DNA of 64,000 nucleotides, taken from assembly GCA_025642075.2 (NCBI GenBank), contig JAODUO010000072.1:205001-269000 (forward strand). The letters are read 5' to 3'. Numbering within the stretch: the first letter of the stretch is position 1; every line of letters starts with the position of its first letter. The notes beneath the pieces are model-generated. The model saw nothing but the letters and a program-made list of their open reading frames with translations. It made no database searches and was not told the DNA's origin. The position numbers and the translations under genes are program-made. The DNA is from Ridgeia piscesae (lineage: Eukaryota; Annelida; Polychaeta; Sabellida; Siboglinidae). Positions 24,675-37,320 of this stretch are shown here, piece after piece.

Positions 24675-24746
24675 TGCAGCACAGGATTCGAACCTGGGTT
24701 CTCATAGTCGAGAGTTCGAAGCTCTACCCCTGAGCCATTGCGCACA
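24675..24746 (-). pseudogene. tRNA-like sequence (SINE head or tRNA pseudogene)
   Basis: On the minus strand, 72 nt contain TGGCTCAGGGGTAGAGC, a perfect D-arm/box A with a GCTC/GAGC stem, and GGTTCGAATCC, a perfect box B in a T-arm with one mismatch. The anticodon arm does not form a normal stem and the acceptor ends do not pair over seven bases, so a working tRNA is unlikely. It is probably the promoter head of another tRNA-derived SINE whose body would extend to lower coordinates (about 24600). Confidence 0.7.
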
Positions 24747-24922
24747 GTATCTGCAAGAAACAACGTAAAACACTTCTTTGAACGTTGTTTTTATTTTTCA
24801 ATCGCATTATTGTACAGTCATGGAATATGACAATTTTAGCCTTGTATCTACATTCAACCATTGTCATTCTACTAATTAATGTGTTATGTGTCCCTTTTTG
24901 TTATTATTTTTGATTTTAATAT

Positions 24923-24990
24923 ACACTCACACGCGCACACGCACACGCACACGCACACGCACACGCACAACACACACACACACACACACC
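24923..24990. repeat. (CACACG)n/(CA)n microsatellite
   Basis: CACACG hexamers pass into plain CA. Confidence 0.95.
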
Positions 24991-25329
24991 CACACACTAT
25001 AAGTCATGCAAACATTTTCCGTTCCGTATTGTACCTCTAATGCATTACCTGCTAGATTGATTGCATAGAACATTTTTTTATTAAATATTTTTTACGGAAA
25101 TATTTTTCGTATAGCGGTCTACTAACATGGGGCAGTATTGTTCCCAGAAGCTCTCGTCCACTCGCCTCTCTCTTTCAATCACTTTCTTGGACTTTTAGCT
25201 GACAACCGTGCGGCCACCATTGTGATGCTGATTATCGAGATGACGATAAAGTGAGGCATAAAAGTCTGCACTTGGAAATATAAAACATTTTCAGCACAGG
25301 TTTATTAAGACTGATTCGGTGCACTTGTT

Positions 25330-25640
25330 TGACCAGATCACTCTTCACATGGGTGTTGACGGGGAGTCCGGTCAGCGGTAGACCGAGCTGCGGTCTCCAA
25401 CAGATACGACGGAGAAGAAACCGCCGTGTGGGCCAGGGCTCGCGGCGTGACACCTCTACCACGACTTGTCTGCTGCACATTTCTATAAATGATTCATCGT
25501 CTGCAGATTGATTCCCCGCTGCTGTTGCTCCGTTAGAACCTTCCTCACTCCACCACGTGGATCTGTAAAATGCTTTTAAAGGATTCGTCGAGCTCCTTCT
25601 GCGTTCACGCACGCACAGGTCCACGCTTAAGTGTAATCAG
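25330..25640. other. CpG-rich patch with a minus-strand frame
   Basis: A sharp CpG-rich island in otherwise depleted DNA (GACGGGGAGTCCGGTCAGCG, GCGTTCACGCACGCACAGG). A minus-strand frame, 25232-25624, is open for 130 codons and includes STWWSEEGSNGATAAGNQSA; it has no ATG at its start and no family that I recognise. An unmethylated promoter or alternative exon is possible. Confidence 0.3.
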
Positions 25641-26673
25641 ACAGACGCATGTACAGCTGAGCATTATTGAAGACTGCTATTTGCGAATTGCTTCGATATA
25701 TAAAATTTTACGTCTCCTGCGGGAATGTCGTGCTGTCTCGACAGACGGGACCTGTCAATTGTCATTGTAACACCTAATGACCTTAAGTTAAGCCACGTTG
25801 CAGTAGTAAAGACGCATAAGTGTTTTATTGCGGCTTTGTTAATATCCGGGGTCGAGGGCCACAGTGCAGCTCACATCGTCAACAGTGACACCTGCTTTTG
25901 CTATATTATGCATGAATAGTGCTTCCATGTGTAGCCGTTGTAAATGTCCATAATCTTTTATTGTTCATTCTTAATGAAGGATCAAGTTAGTTTGCTTAGC
26001 TGAGTGTGATATATTTTGCCGTTGATATGACAGTCACCTGCTCAGTTGCAGCTGGTCAGAATGTAAACCATATATGAAAAATATAAGATAATAAAATAAT
26101 TTTGTTGACAAGTTTTACACCAAGTCTGAAATTTTCAATGAAATATGCCGTGGCATTTCAGGCACAAAATTAAATGTTTGCCTTATAAAATGTACAGTCA
26201 TGTCTCATTTACCTGGACGACCTGGTTGTTTTGTGATCGACACATTTTGTATGGGAACCGTCTTGATACCATATATGATAAGGTGTCTCACTAATCCCTA
26301 CATTTCATTTATCCAACCAGAAACCTTTAGAGCCAAAGTGTACCGATGAATGAGACATGACTATACTTTGGTCTAGCAAACGGCATGGTTTGAACAGTGG
26401 TGTGTACATTAGCATCCTGGTTATCATTCCTTTTGCCATGTGGCTGCCACAAAATTACACCCCATGATTGCGACTGACGTTAACAAAGTGTATTAAAAAA
26501 TGGCATGCCCTGGACTCTGTGGGTAGTACTGGGTAGAGTTTAGGCATGTACTGACTACCATCTTACCCTGCAGCACACCAGTATGCCCTGGGTGAGGGGG
26601 GGACATTGCATTCTGTGGTGCTGTTTTGACCAACTGTGGTCTTTCTCTTTTCTGTCTGCTGTCACCTTTCTAG

Positions 26674-26756
26674 CCAAGTCCCCACGACACTCTACCTTGG
26701 CCGACTTTGTGACGATCACCGAGCACAGGCCGTCAACTGTCACCCGACTGGAGTGA
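26674..26756 (+). CDS. Candidate alternative terminal exon
   Basis: A long pyrimidine-rich acceptor (CTTTCTCTTTTCTGTCTGCT and then GTCACCTTTCTAG) is followed by 26 open codons, KSPRHSTLADFVTITEHRPS then TVTRLE, and a TGA at 26754-26756. The first two bases (CC) fit phase 1, the phase left by the exon ending at 16484, so splicing would give a short isoform ending here. Six CpG in this short block stand out from the depleted surroundings. No donor is seen on its right, and no close AATAAA. Phase match alone has a one-in-three chance. Confidence 0.28.
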
Positions 26757-27475
26757 TGACATCGCAGTGTCATCCTCACTAATGCGGACTTCCGCAGAAA
26801 ATAGCCAATTGGATTAATTAGCACTGTGACTTTCATAAAAACTGTTTGGTTACTGGGAATTTGGGGATTGAATTCCCCATTGTTTGTGCTTGGTAGTGCA
26901 AGCTATAGCTTTAGGAAAGAAACTGCGGCACAGGTTTTGTTCATATTTAGTGCAGAATGTAATGTTGACTGGAGAACAGTGATGCCATTAAATACACAAT
27001 TAAACTGTGACTTTACATCTGGAATGTCACTGCTGGACAGGAAGTGTTATTTTTGGTACATTCAACCCTGATGTCGAATGACATGTGACACCAAGTTAAA
27101 ATGTCTGTCTATTGCTATTCAATTATTCAGGGAACATGACTATTAAATGAAAATATTAGTAACAATGTCAGCATTTTACTATGAATCAAAACAGATCATT
27201 AAAATATATGCTTTGGTATCAGTTGAGCACCAAAGCTAGCTTTTTCCTAAAAACATTTCTTGTGCGGATATTAATTAGCCACATTGGGAACTCAACAATT
27301 CATACTGAGCTTTTCCATATGTCTTTTTGTGTGTGATTTGTGAAGTGTTTTCAGCGGACATTGTTCAGATTTGTTTGTGCTTTGAAATAACCTAAATAAA
27401 TGGTCTTATTTGAGATTTGGCCTTAATAGACAGGTATATGTGACAGAAAGCAAGGCTAATACTAAAATAGTTGAA

Positions 27476-27545
27476 AGATGGACCCCAAAATAGTGGGAGG
27501 TGGACCCTAGAAATTGTGGGTGATGGACCCCAAAATAGTGGCAGA
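27476..27545. repeat. 23-bp tandem repeat, 3 units
   Basis: GATGGACCCCAAAATAGTGG appears in units one and three; unit two is a variant (GTGGACCCTAGAAATTGTGG). Confidence 0.9.
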
Positions 27546-28000
27546 TTGTTAGATCAAGGCAATAAGGGATAGCTAGGTAGGTTATCAATATGTTACATAT
27601 CTCTACTTAATATAGTATACATAAGAGTATACATAAATAACAAACCTTAACTATTGGTAAGGCTCGCTTGTCCACTTGGAGTTAATTCTCTGCGTGGCAA
27701 TCTTATTACGTCTTAATTTTGAATTGTTTGCAAGATCCAGTTCAGGCAATAGCATCATCTCGGTGATGTGTAGAAGTGACTGAATGGCTGACTTGATTGC
27801 AACACCAGCAGGTCCACTGGACGTGGACCTTGGCACTGATTTACTTAATTCATGTCTGTGTAGGTGGCTCCATCAGCAGACGTACACAACACACAGTGGT
27901 CTGTGCAGGATGGTAGAAGCCTTTTAGTGTCATGTGCGAAAAAAAAAATTCAAACTTCTTCCCGATATGTCAGTTGTCTAGCACGCCAAAGCAAATCGAA

Positions 28001-28255
28001 AGGAACTATTTCACTAAGATAAAAAGTTCTTGAGGAAAATTCATCTTTAAACAAAATCCCTTGTTAAATTAAATGAATATTTCAAAATGCAATTATCCAC
28101 TGCTGTACTATCAGACACAATTTCCATGACACAACAGTGACAACATCACTCTAGTGCATCACGGTGATGACAATTTTCCGGTATTAAAGATCAAAATTTA
28201 CTTTAAGTGCAAAATCGGGCTTAAGAGCTTTATACAACATCAATGAAATGGTCCC
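28001..28255 (-). mobile_element. MITE-A copy 2, most complete
   Basis: The ends are inverted: GGAACTATTTCACTAAGATA at the left and, on the other strand from the right, GGGACCATTTCATTGATGTT. The inner right end carries CTTAAGAGCTTT and the left AAAGTTCTTGAGG. Length is 255 bp with no ORF. Reversed, it aligns end to end with the copy at 59.5 kb. I could not identify a clear target-site duplication. Confidence 0.82.
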
Positions 28256-29169
28256 TTGGTTGTGCTGGGAGTAACCCAACAGTTCACGAGAGACACACTA
28301 TGCCATTGGATGGCATTAGAGGTCTGTAATACCCTCAAGCAGTAGCCTGATAGAGAGCGACCCACAGAATTTTTGATTGTCAATTGTACTGTTTTAAATG
28401 TAGATTTGTATGGGCACGAGATAATGTAGTGGTTACCACCTGCAAGGGTGTCAGACTTGATGTGTGTGTTGTGTACAGAACAAATTGGATAATCTTTACA
28501 CATACAGAAGAAGCTCTCCCGAAGAAGTCAAACTTGTTGTTTATTATTATTATTATTATGTTTTTGTAAATGCAAGTTTCATAAAACATACCCTGACTGA
28601 TTAATGGATGACTCGGGTAGTGCAGATCATTCACAAAAACATGTAAGACACCGAACAATCAATGTACGTCTCGTACTAACCTGTAAACTGGTAAATTAGA
28701 ACCCTTCACGATTGAGGAGAAAATAATGATGTCACTTTTCTTCTGACGGCTTGTAGACTAATTCTTGACAACTTACGTGCACGCATGCATGCGGTAGCAC
28801 GCCACAAACACATGCAAACATAGATCATAGTCACATTTTGTGACTATATAAGAACTACATGTGGCTGAATGCTCATGAGAATGTTTTGCTTCCACTCATA
28901 CTTCATACTTGTGTACTGAGATATGTTAGGGCTTCTGTCCCACTGCGCTTGTCATGTTTGAAAACAACAATACATCCGTAAAGATAGATTAAAACCAACA
29001 CTGTCCAGTTAAGCATTTGTTTAGGTTTATATAAGCTGGTCGACCAGTTCTGCAGAAATCCAACTCGTTCTGCCGTCATGATCTTCTGTACTCAACCCAA
29101 ATAACCAGGCTGAATTTCCTCTTGTCAGATGTAATTTTGGCTATAACTGTATTATTGATAGGACCCACA
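28256..29169. other. Intronic unique sequence
   Basis: No exon seen. A (TTA)n tract lies at about 28540-28558. Frames at 28240-28658 (-) are AT-driven and featureless. Confidence 0.45.
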
Positions 29170-29410
29170 GGAAGTTATTAAAACCCTGTTTTAATCATGC
29201 CAGCCAGCCAAGTATAATATTCCAGTCTATTGCTAACCACAAACAAATAAATTCTGTGAAACCAAAATAGTATGGTACATGACACTTCAGACACATGATT
29301 GCAAGGTATTGAATTTTGTTTTTATCATGACCAAACAAGTATAAGATTCCATCAATTGTCAACCACAAATGAATTGATTTTTCTTGAAACAAAACTAAGA
29401 CATTGTAGGA
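29170..29410. repeat. Diverged tandem duplication, about 130 bp unit
   Basis: Two units in tandem share TTTAATCATG/TTTATCATGA, CAAGTATAAT/CAAGTATAAG, ATTCCA and AACCACAAA. Homologous marks lie at 29194 and 29323. Confidence 0.7.
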
Positions 29411-29980
29411 CAGTAACTGTTTTTTCTTGAGCAGTGTAGTACATGTATGGTACAATATATGTTACATAGTACGCTATACGTTTTTTCCGGGTATGTATTC
29501 CCGCAATATGCATGAAACGTGTGGTTATATAACAGTGGCATCACACAGTGACTTGGAGGGGCATTCATTGACTGGTATCATCTGCTCTCCCAGACATGTG
29601 CTTTTCAGATGGAAGGGAAAGCCATGATGTGTTGAATGTCTTGTCTTTTCATTGAGTCTTAATGAGAATTGTGTGGTAATGAAGACTCAACATTATTTTC
29701 AGTTTGTAATGTAACATACCTTATGAAATACCGGTTTGATAGTAAAAGAACAGTTTAAAAACTATAAAAGAACTGGTTCTGTGGTACATGGTACACAGCT
29801 CTAGTTGTGAATTGAGATGACAAGTGCGTTTATCTTTCTGTGTGATATTGTTTTCGATGCCGAACGTGTTTTACAATTTGTAGTTTATCACTTCATCTGA
29901 GCTGCCTGTGATGGAAATGCCAGCACTTCCTGGAGGCACGGAAACATAGCATTGATTATTTTAACATTGCTATCCACATT

Positions 29981-30420
29981 TCAATTAGGTGCTGAACATG
30001 TAGGTGTGAAAAAATAAGATAGCATTAATCAGATGGTTTTAATACTGTCTATTTTATTACTTCATTTCAATTAGGTGCTGAACATGCGGTGGGTGTGTAA
30101 GAAATAAGAGACATAAGACAACATTAATCAGATGGTTTTAATACTGTCTATTTTATTACTTCATTTCAATTAGGTGCTGAACTGGGTGTGTAAGAAATAA
30201 GAGACATAAGACAACATTAATCAGATGGTTTTAATACTTTACAGTTTATTACATCATGTTGGATCAATGATGTACACACGAAACATGGACGCGAATACAG
30301 AACATTAAGAGAGCATTCATAAGATGTTTCTTATAATATGTTGTAGTTTATTACATCTTGAATATGTCGTAAACGTGTACGTATCAAGATGTCATTTAAC
30401 ACGTCTTTTTATACTTTTTA
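29981..30420. repeat. 86-99 bp tandem repeat with decaying copies
   Basis: TCAATTAGGTGCTGAAC recurs at 29981, 30067 and 30166 (spacings 86 and 99). ATTAATCAGATGGTTTTAAT recurs with it. After 30240 one or two badly decayed units can still be followed (ACATTAAGAGAGCATTCATA) to about 30420. Confidence 0.85.
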
Positions 30421-30628
30421 GTTGATCTCTGATCAAGACTAGAATGTGAGTAGTTAAGGTGCCTGTTAAGTTTGTACTGAGAGTCTTACAAACATTCCTT
30501 GCTTTGCTGACTCTGGGATATAAAAAAGTTTTTTACTACTCCTTGGCATTGGGTAATGTTCTGTTCACTGTGCGAGAACCGTCTGTTTATCAGAAGAGCA
30601 GGAACTGAAATAATCTACTTGGTTCATC

Positions 30629-30770
30629 ATGCTGTGTCTTCCTGTTCGCTGGGATCATGCTGTGTCTTCCTGTTCGCTGGGATCATGCTGTGTCTTCCTG
30701 TTCGCTGGGATCATGCTGTGTCTTCCTGTTCGCTGGGATCATGCTGTGTCTTCCTGTTCGCTGGGATCAT
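30629..30770. repeat. 28-bp minisatellite, 5 units
   Basis: Five almost identical units, ATGCTGTGTCTTCCTGTTCG plus CTGGGATC, at 30629, 30657, 30685, 30713 and 30741. Their identity suggests recent expansion. Frames at 30556-30914 are translations of it. Confidence 0.97.
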
Positions 30771-31639
30771 GCTGATCCACATGCCAATTTCCAGATAAAT
30801 TTACCACAGATTCGCTATTTGTTATTTTTGGTGCACTCAGGATTCTGGCTTACCATAGGTGTAATTTGTAAAGAAAAAAACATGCTTATAATGCTTCAGT
30901 GTGTTTGTATGTGATGTGGAATTAGATGTTTGCTGCCCAGACTCCCAATGTCCACTTGAGTGTGACCCCTTGGGTGATATCTGGTGCGACTGGTGGGATG
31001 GTGTTCCCAAGTCAGTCAACTGCAGAGAAGGAAGTATGAAGGTGTACATCTGTCTTTGAATATGGAATAGTAAGCTTGGAATGATGACCACGTGACCATT
31101 CAGCGGCACATCCACTAATGGAAAATAACCATGTCGTACGTGAAATGACAAACATTTTTGACATGTTTGTGGCCCGCAGCCACTCTCCCATTGTAATTTA
31201 TTTGTGACATGTGAGCATACTATTGTCCTATCGCAATAGACTATCTGAAGTCTGGCACTGTCACAGTTGTCTGTTGGACTTGCCGTGTGCAGCTTGTGTC
31301 AGGCTTGTGTTATGCTTGTTTTGTCACATAACTCACTATTCGGCTAACGAAGTAAAACCTGATTCACTTAATGATGGGGGATTGAGAGACATGGTTCTGT
31401 ATGCTGCTCAGTAATGCCTGTCTTTTAAATGTCTTGAATCTTCAAGGCTGTCTAAGGAAATGGCAAGAAAACGGTATTTATTGCTGCATATCCTTTTTTT
31501 AAATCCAAGATGTGTCACATTTTGCTAATAAGCATTTGCATGGTGTCCCTTCCATTGACATAATGAGGAATTCTGTGTAATGGCTTAGCAGGAGTGTAAG
31601 AACCTTTTGCAAAAATAAATGATATGTGTAACTGTTCAC

Positions 31640-32405
31640 AACATCTATTGTCAGATGGAGATCAATTTTTTCAGATGGCGACTTCTTTTGCAGATGGAGA
31701 CCTGTTGTCAGATGGAGACCCCTTTTGTCAGATGGAGACCCCTTTTGTCAGATGGAGACCCCTTTTATCAGATGGAGACCCGTTTTGTCAGATCGAGACC
31801 TCTGTTATCAAGTATAGACCTATATTGTCAGGTGGAGATCTCTGTTGTCAGATGGAGATCTCTGTTGTCAGGTGGAGACCTCTGTTGTCAGATGGAGACC
31901 TGTCAGACGGAGACCTCTGTTATCAAGTAGAGACCTATATTGTCTGGTGGAGACCTCTGTTGTCAGGTGGAGACCTCTGTTGTCAGGTGGAGACCCCTGT
32001 TGTCAGGTGGAGACCCCTGTTGTCAGATGAATACCCCTGTTGTCAGGTGAATACCCCTGTTGTCAGGTGAATACCCCTGTTGTCAGGTGAATACCCCTGT
32101 TGTCAGTGAATACCCCTGTTGTCAGGTGAATACCCCTGTTGTCAGGTGAATACCCCTGTTGTCAGGTGGAGACCCCTGTTGTCAGGTGAATACCCCTGTT
32201 GTCAGGTGAGTACCCCTGTTGTCAGGTGAATACCCCTGTTGTCAGATGAATACCCCTGTTGTCAGGTGAATACCCCTGTTGTCAGGTAGAGACCCTGTCA
32301 TCATCTGGACCCTGTTTTGTCAGATGGAGACCCGAACTGTTGTGAGATAGACCTCTTGTCAATTGGAGACCCCCGTTGTCAGGTGGAGATCTATGTTGTC
32401 AGATG
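31640..32405. repeat. 20-bp minisatellite, about 38 units in two subfamilies
   Basis: The left half uses TTGTCAGATGGAGACCCCTT-type units, the right half TTGTCAGGTGAATACCCCTG. The switch occurs near 32030. A few units of 18-19 bp or with ATCAAG variants break the register. Translated frames are artefacts. Confidence 0.96.
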
Positions 32406-34379
32406 GAGGCTGATGTTGACTACTCTGGCTGCACAATTGCTGACTCAACAGGGAATGGCATGGCCCAGGTTAGTGAGATAGATTCTGGGCTATGCAGTTG
32501 TGTGTTATTGGACAACATATGCACTGGCCATTTCTCAAGATGCCAAGGGTGCGAGAGACCCAGAGACGGACATTACTGGAAGCAGCCGACTTTATTAGAA
32601 CATTCATCAGTGCAGTAGTGCAAACATCAGACCTCACCTTCAGTGCAACTAAGTGAGGCCAGTCATTCCTGGAAGTGTTCAAGTAATTTATCTAGTCGCT
32701 TTCCCGGCGGAGTGCTTAAGAATTACGGTGGTTTTGATGTGCTTGTCAAGACGGAAAACTCATATAGACCGTTGAACAAACAGCGGCCATTTCGGTGGGG
32801 AACTCAATCAAGGGGACGCCTTTTTGTAAATGTGAAATGATGGTTTATCTGTTATTTAAAAAATATGTGGCTTTTGTAAGTAGAGAACACTTAGTGTGAC
32901 AGCATTGACAGGAAGCAACACAAATTATATTCGGAGACAAGCCATAATCTAACAGGAATGTGTGGATGTTCAGCATTGATTAATATGGTGACGTCGATTT
33001 TTATCGTTGAAATTCTGTATAAATCTGTATTTTTTCTGCTCGTTAATCAGACTGTGTCATTTGTGTTGAATGGTGCCATCTGCCAGCCATTAAGTGTACA
33101 TATCTGACAACAAATTACTCTGCAAATTGTTGGTAATTTACTCTCATACCACCACAAGTTTGTCATTGAAATTTATACTTGTCACAAACATGAGAAACTA
33201 CCAACTTTGTCACATGTTCTTTTGAAGGAAATCTTTATTAATATCAGATAGCTCTGTGTCTTAAAAAGTTATTTTAAAAATCCAAGTTAACTGAGGAAAT
33301 GCATACATGTGTTAATATTGTAGTCGCTAAACTAACCAGGCGATGCCTTCACGTCTCAGGGTGATCGTCCTGCGGATTTTTTCTTCAGCCACATTTCTCT
33401 GGGATAATTAATTAATAATTTGTATCAACATGATTTGGAGAGCAGTGTTGCGATTGAATACCCAGAGGATGGTGATGTTTTTGCGACTTAATTTGACTGC
33501 TCTCCAGGGCTTCTTTCCGGCCTTATGTTTGTGTGAAATGATCCCTGAATATACTGAAATTGATTTCCCATGAAATAGAAAATGATACATACACGTGTAC
33601 ATGTATCTAGGTACCCGGTGAAGCATCTATTTATAGTTCAAGCATCCTGTTTTGTGGATGGAAAACCAGATATATTTGTACGGTTGTTTGGTGAAGGTAT
33701 TTTTAGTATTAGATATATGGCATCAGGTGTCCATGTAGAGAAAGTGGATAAATGATGTGAATAATACATAGTGGCATTTGTATGTAATCCCCGTTAAAAC
33801 TCCTGTGGATACATACTGTAATTTTGTAGGGTCATGACATAAAACTGACGTCAGAAATGCCAATTTGACCATTTACAAGTCTCGGGAGATCTCCTCAGCA
33901 GACACAGACTTAAACAAAATCCTTCAGAAAATATTTTAGTTTTTTGCCTGTATGTTGAAAACAAATAGAATCCAAATGGTTTGATTCTGTTGATAATGAT
34001 ATTCTTTAATAATGACATGTAACTTTATTAATAATAACAATGTACGTCATTAAAAATCTGAGCTCGAATGTGTGTCGGTTTAGGCAATATCTCAATTGAA
34101 GTACAATGTTAACATTGTCAACATATGGACCTGAAGCATTGTGGAATTTAAGCCCTGGTTTCCAGACATGTTTTCATCAAAAAGCAACATGCATGACCCT
34201 AAACTGTTTCCATTTTTAATTTCTCATTCACTTCCTTCCTCCTGTCTGTAACACTCCTCCCTTCACACCTTTCTCCCATCTGTCACTCCTGTCAGACTTT
34301 CTAATGTTTTTTCTTCTTCCCTTAACTCTTTTCACTCTTTCTATTTTTGTAGATATCTCTCACCCTTGCCTCAGAATTG
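32406..34379. other. Intronic sequence
   Basis: No exon supported. A frame at 32376-32618 starts in the minisatellite. A 34200-34350 stretch is pyrimidine-rich with no downstream exon that I could recognise. Confidence 0.45.
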
Positions 34380-34620
34380 TTAAAGTAATTAACAAACTTA
34401 CAAATATTGTTTAATTTTTGTGTTGCGCCATTGACATCAATTATCCACAGTTTATAAAAAATTCAATTACTCAAGGAGACTGCCATGAAGATCGAAATCA
34501 ATAACTGCCATGGCCACCACGATAATTAATAACAGTAATTAAATTAGCACCTTTGCTGCAGTTTTCTCGTAAGAATTTCCCAGCCACCGCACACAACTGA
34601 GATGATGCATTCACTAACAT
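34380..34620. promoter_or_regulatory. Cluster of TAATTA/CAATTA homeodomain-type cores
   Basis: Within 240 bp: AGTAATTAAC, TCAATTATC, TCAATTACT, GATAATTAATAAC and GTAATTAAATTAG. Such clustering in a long intron is typical of developmental enhancers, but AT-rich DNA yields these words easily. Confidence 0.25.
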
Positions 34621-36840
34621 CCTCCACGTGACAGTAACCTCATTAGAAGTTCATATGCTGTGATGGAGCTTCAAGACCATCACGGCAGTCTCAAGGTGCC
34701 CAGTCTTGCTGGTGCCTCCACTTCAGACTGTCAGGAGAAATTACCTGCCTTCTGAGGCGGTTTTTTTCTAACTCGCACTTCAGTTTGTCTCACTAGAGAC
34801 CACCTTTGACTTTGATTGTTTTGTGTAGGCAGCTTCACGAGAGACAATCAGCCATAATTGATTATGACGCACAGTGCCTGGCAGGGTAATTAGTGGTGAC
34901 AGACATGAAGGAGCGGGGTGATCTTACGTGATCTTACGGAAACTGTGTAATCGCAAAAATGGTTGATGGTAAAAATATTTGAATGCTAACTTGGGGGGGT
35001 GGGCTGTGCGGTTGTTTCTCCTCACTGAGGTGTCAGTGTCCACCAGTCGGTGATACCTTTGAAATAACACCCTAACTACAAATGACAGAGGTAGCTGACT
35101 GAGGTAGACTACTGAAAGCAGTTGAAATATCACAAAAGGATAAACTGTGAAATAAATTTAAAATATCACTCGGTCTTATAGGCTTCATTTATTACTACAG
35201 TACTGGTTGTAAACAAGTTTAATTATTTCGGATGTCAGCAATTGTAACCATATATTTCGACCATTGTGTCTTGTGCTATGCACTGGACTGATCAAAAGCT
35301 CTGTAAGGTTTGAATGTCTCAGTCTGTGATGACTTAAATAACAACTTTGTTTACATGGCTGTATGCATTGTGGGAATAGAGTCCTTTCATGTCTACCTTC
35401 CTTGCTACTGTAAACAGATATTGCATACAGGAAACTGATATCAACAATTGGCTGGGATAGGCCAGTGCCTGCCTGCTTGGTCAATGTAACGTAGATCTCA
35501 AGATTATGATGAAAGATCTCCCATACAGCCTGATCATTCTAGCTGGAGTAACCCATCACCCTTCAGTACAGGTATCTCAGGTGTCTCAGGTTAGGATCGT
35601 AGACAGGGGCAAAAAAGAGAATAAGCTTTCTGTAATGACTGGACATCCTAACAATTTATTTTCCAACACAGGAAATACCATTTTAATTTGTGCATTATAT
35701 GTTTATGGAAATAATAAAAAAATGTTTGCCTAAATACATACAGTTCATTATGGTAATCACTCGCTAGTTGTCCATGATGCAATATAACAAATTAGAAAAC
35801 AGTTATGAGGGTGCCAGGGCCCAACCTTGACCCAACCTGTTTGTGTGTTCCTGGCGGATTGACATGACGTCAGGAATGGTGTCCTGAATGTGTGACGAGA
35901 ACCAAGAATGTCTGTATAGATGTTATCTTTATGTCTGTGGGTCCCTGGCATATCTATCTACATACATGATAGATACATAGATAGGCAGTGGCTGTTGGAC
36001 CTCCTTGGTATACGCATGGGAGCATGTAGATTGTCGATGGAGACTGGAAATGTAACAACGTAAGGTAAGAAGATATTGGTACATTCCTAGTAAAGCAAGG
36101 TGTCGTACCTCTTTAGATTACATAATAAAGGTAATGTAGTTAAGGTGACATTATGAACCCTGATGAAATGTTTTTACAAAGAAAACAGCTAAAGATGTCA
36201 AAATTCAAAATAGGTAAACATTAGACATAATTGAACACACAATGTGATATTTTATTGACATTTCTAGTTAATTCCTGTTGTTTTCTGTTAGCCTACAGTA
36301 TTGGAGGATTATAGGGATTAATGAGAAGTTGGTGTGATTGAGCTCTGTTCACACACATTATTGCGTCCCTGAATGACTGTAGTGGTCAGAATTATGGGGG
36401 ACATTCGACCTATGGAAGCTGAGGTTATTGAAGTTGTAGTGGTTCCGCTACAGTCACCGTGCCTCTGTGGCCAGGCACCTGCTGTGGATGCTGGCAGGTT
36501 TACCATTTGATGACTGTTTACTGCAACAGTCACAAGATGGCAGCACATGCTGTCAGCCACATATGGTTCATACCTGTTGAAGAAAGATGGTCGTGACATT
36601 CAGTAGATGTGAACTTCCCACTAATGCTCTATCCTGTGTTTTTGGGTGAACACAACACTTAAAACATTTTGAGGTAAAATAAATTGTCTGTGATTCTGTT
36701 ATTAAAATTGATGACAGATTATGTGATTGACTGATAAATTGTATGATTGAATAACTGAATGATTGATTGCATGCATAGTATTGCATATATACCTTACCTG
36801 CATGAATTAATTAATAAACTTCATTTCAACAAATTTAAGC

Positions 36841-36842
<2 letters not shown>
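34621..36842. other. Intronic sequence
   Basis: No exon, RNA gene or clear repeat recognised. Frames at 34924-35133 (-), 35185-35484 (-) and 36318-36599 (-) are featureless. Confidence 0.4.
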
Positions 36843-36893
<51 letters not shown>

Positions 36894-36905
36894 TATATAA
36901 AATAT
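36843..36905. repeat. (TA)n microsatellite
   Basis: About 45 bp of pure TA, then an imperfect TATAAAATATATAC tail. Confidence 0.97.
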
Positions 36906-36959
36906 ATACTATACTGTACATGTTATATAAATGTGTTTTGCCACCCACACAACACCTAA

Positions 36960-37320
36960 CCTTCAGATAATGTGTTATGTTTCAAGGACTTTGCGATCAC
37001 TTTTAGGCTAGCCTGGGTAAGTTGTATAAATGAGCAGCGCCATGAAGTAGACTCGTGGGAATTATGTTGTTGTTGCATTCGCTCGAGAGAAGCGGCCGTT
37101 AATATTCACCTGTTTATTGCCATCTCAGATGGTAATTTGTTTGAAATGTCACGACTCCCCCGTTCATTACGGGATGTCTTATGTGGCGTGTCGCATCAAA
37201 AACCTCCCGGAAGTGTAACGTTAAAGCGTCCACTGCCTCGTATATTCAAGTCGAGTGAAGCGTCAAACACATCTACGTATTACTATCCTGTTGGCATTCA
37301 TCAAGATCAATTTTGAATTT
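36960..37320 (+). other. CpG-richer patch with exon-like signals
   Basis: A frame open 36972-37316 includes SDGNLFEMSRLPRSLRDVLC. AGCCTGG|GTAAGT at 37017 is donor-like and TTTATTGCCATCTCAG ending at 37130 is acceptor-like. CpG is denser than in the surroundings. I recognise no family; it may be an alternative exon or promoter or chance. Confidence 0.22.

Noticed and set aside
24675..24746. Functional tRNA gene
   Set aside because: Boxes A and B are perfect but the anticodon and acceptor stems do not pair.
25232..25624. 130-codon minus-strand protein-coding gene
   Set aside because: No ATG at its start, no family and no splice context; listed only as a CpG-rich patch.
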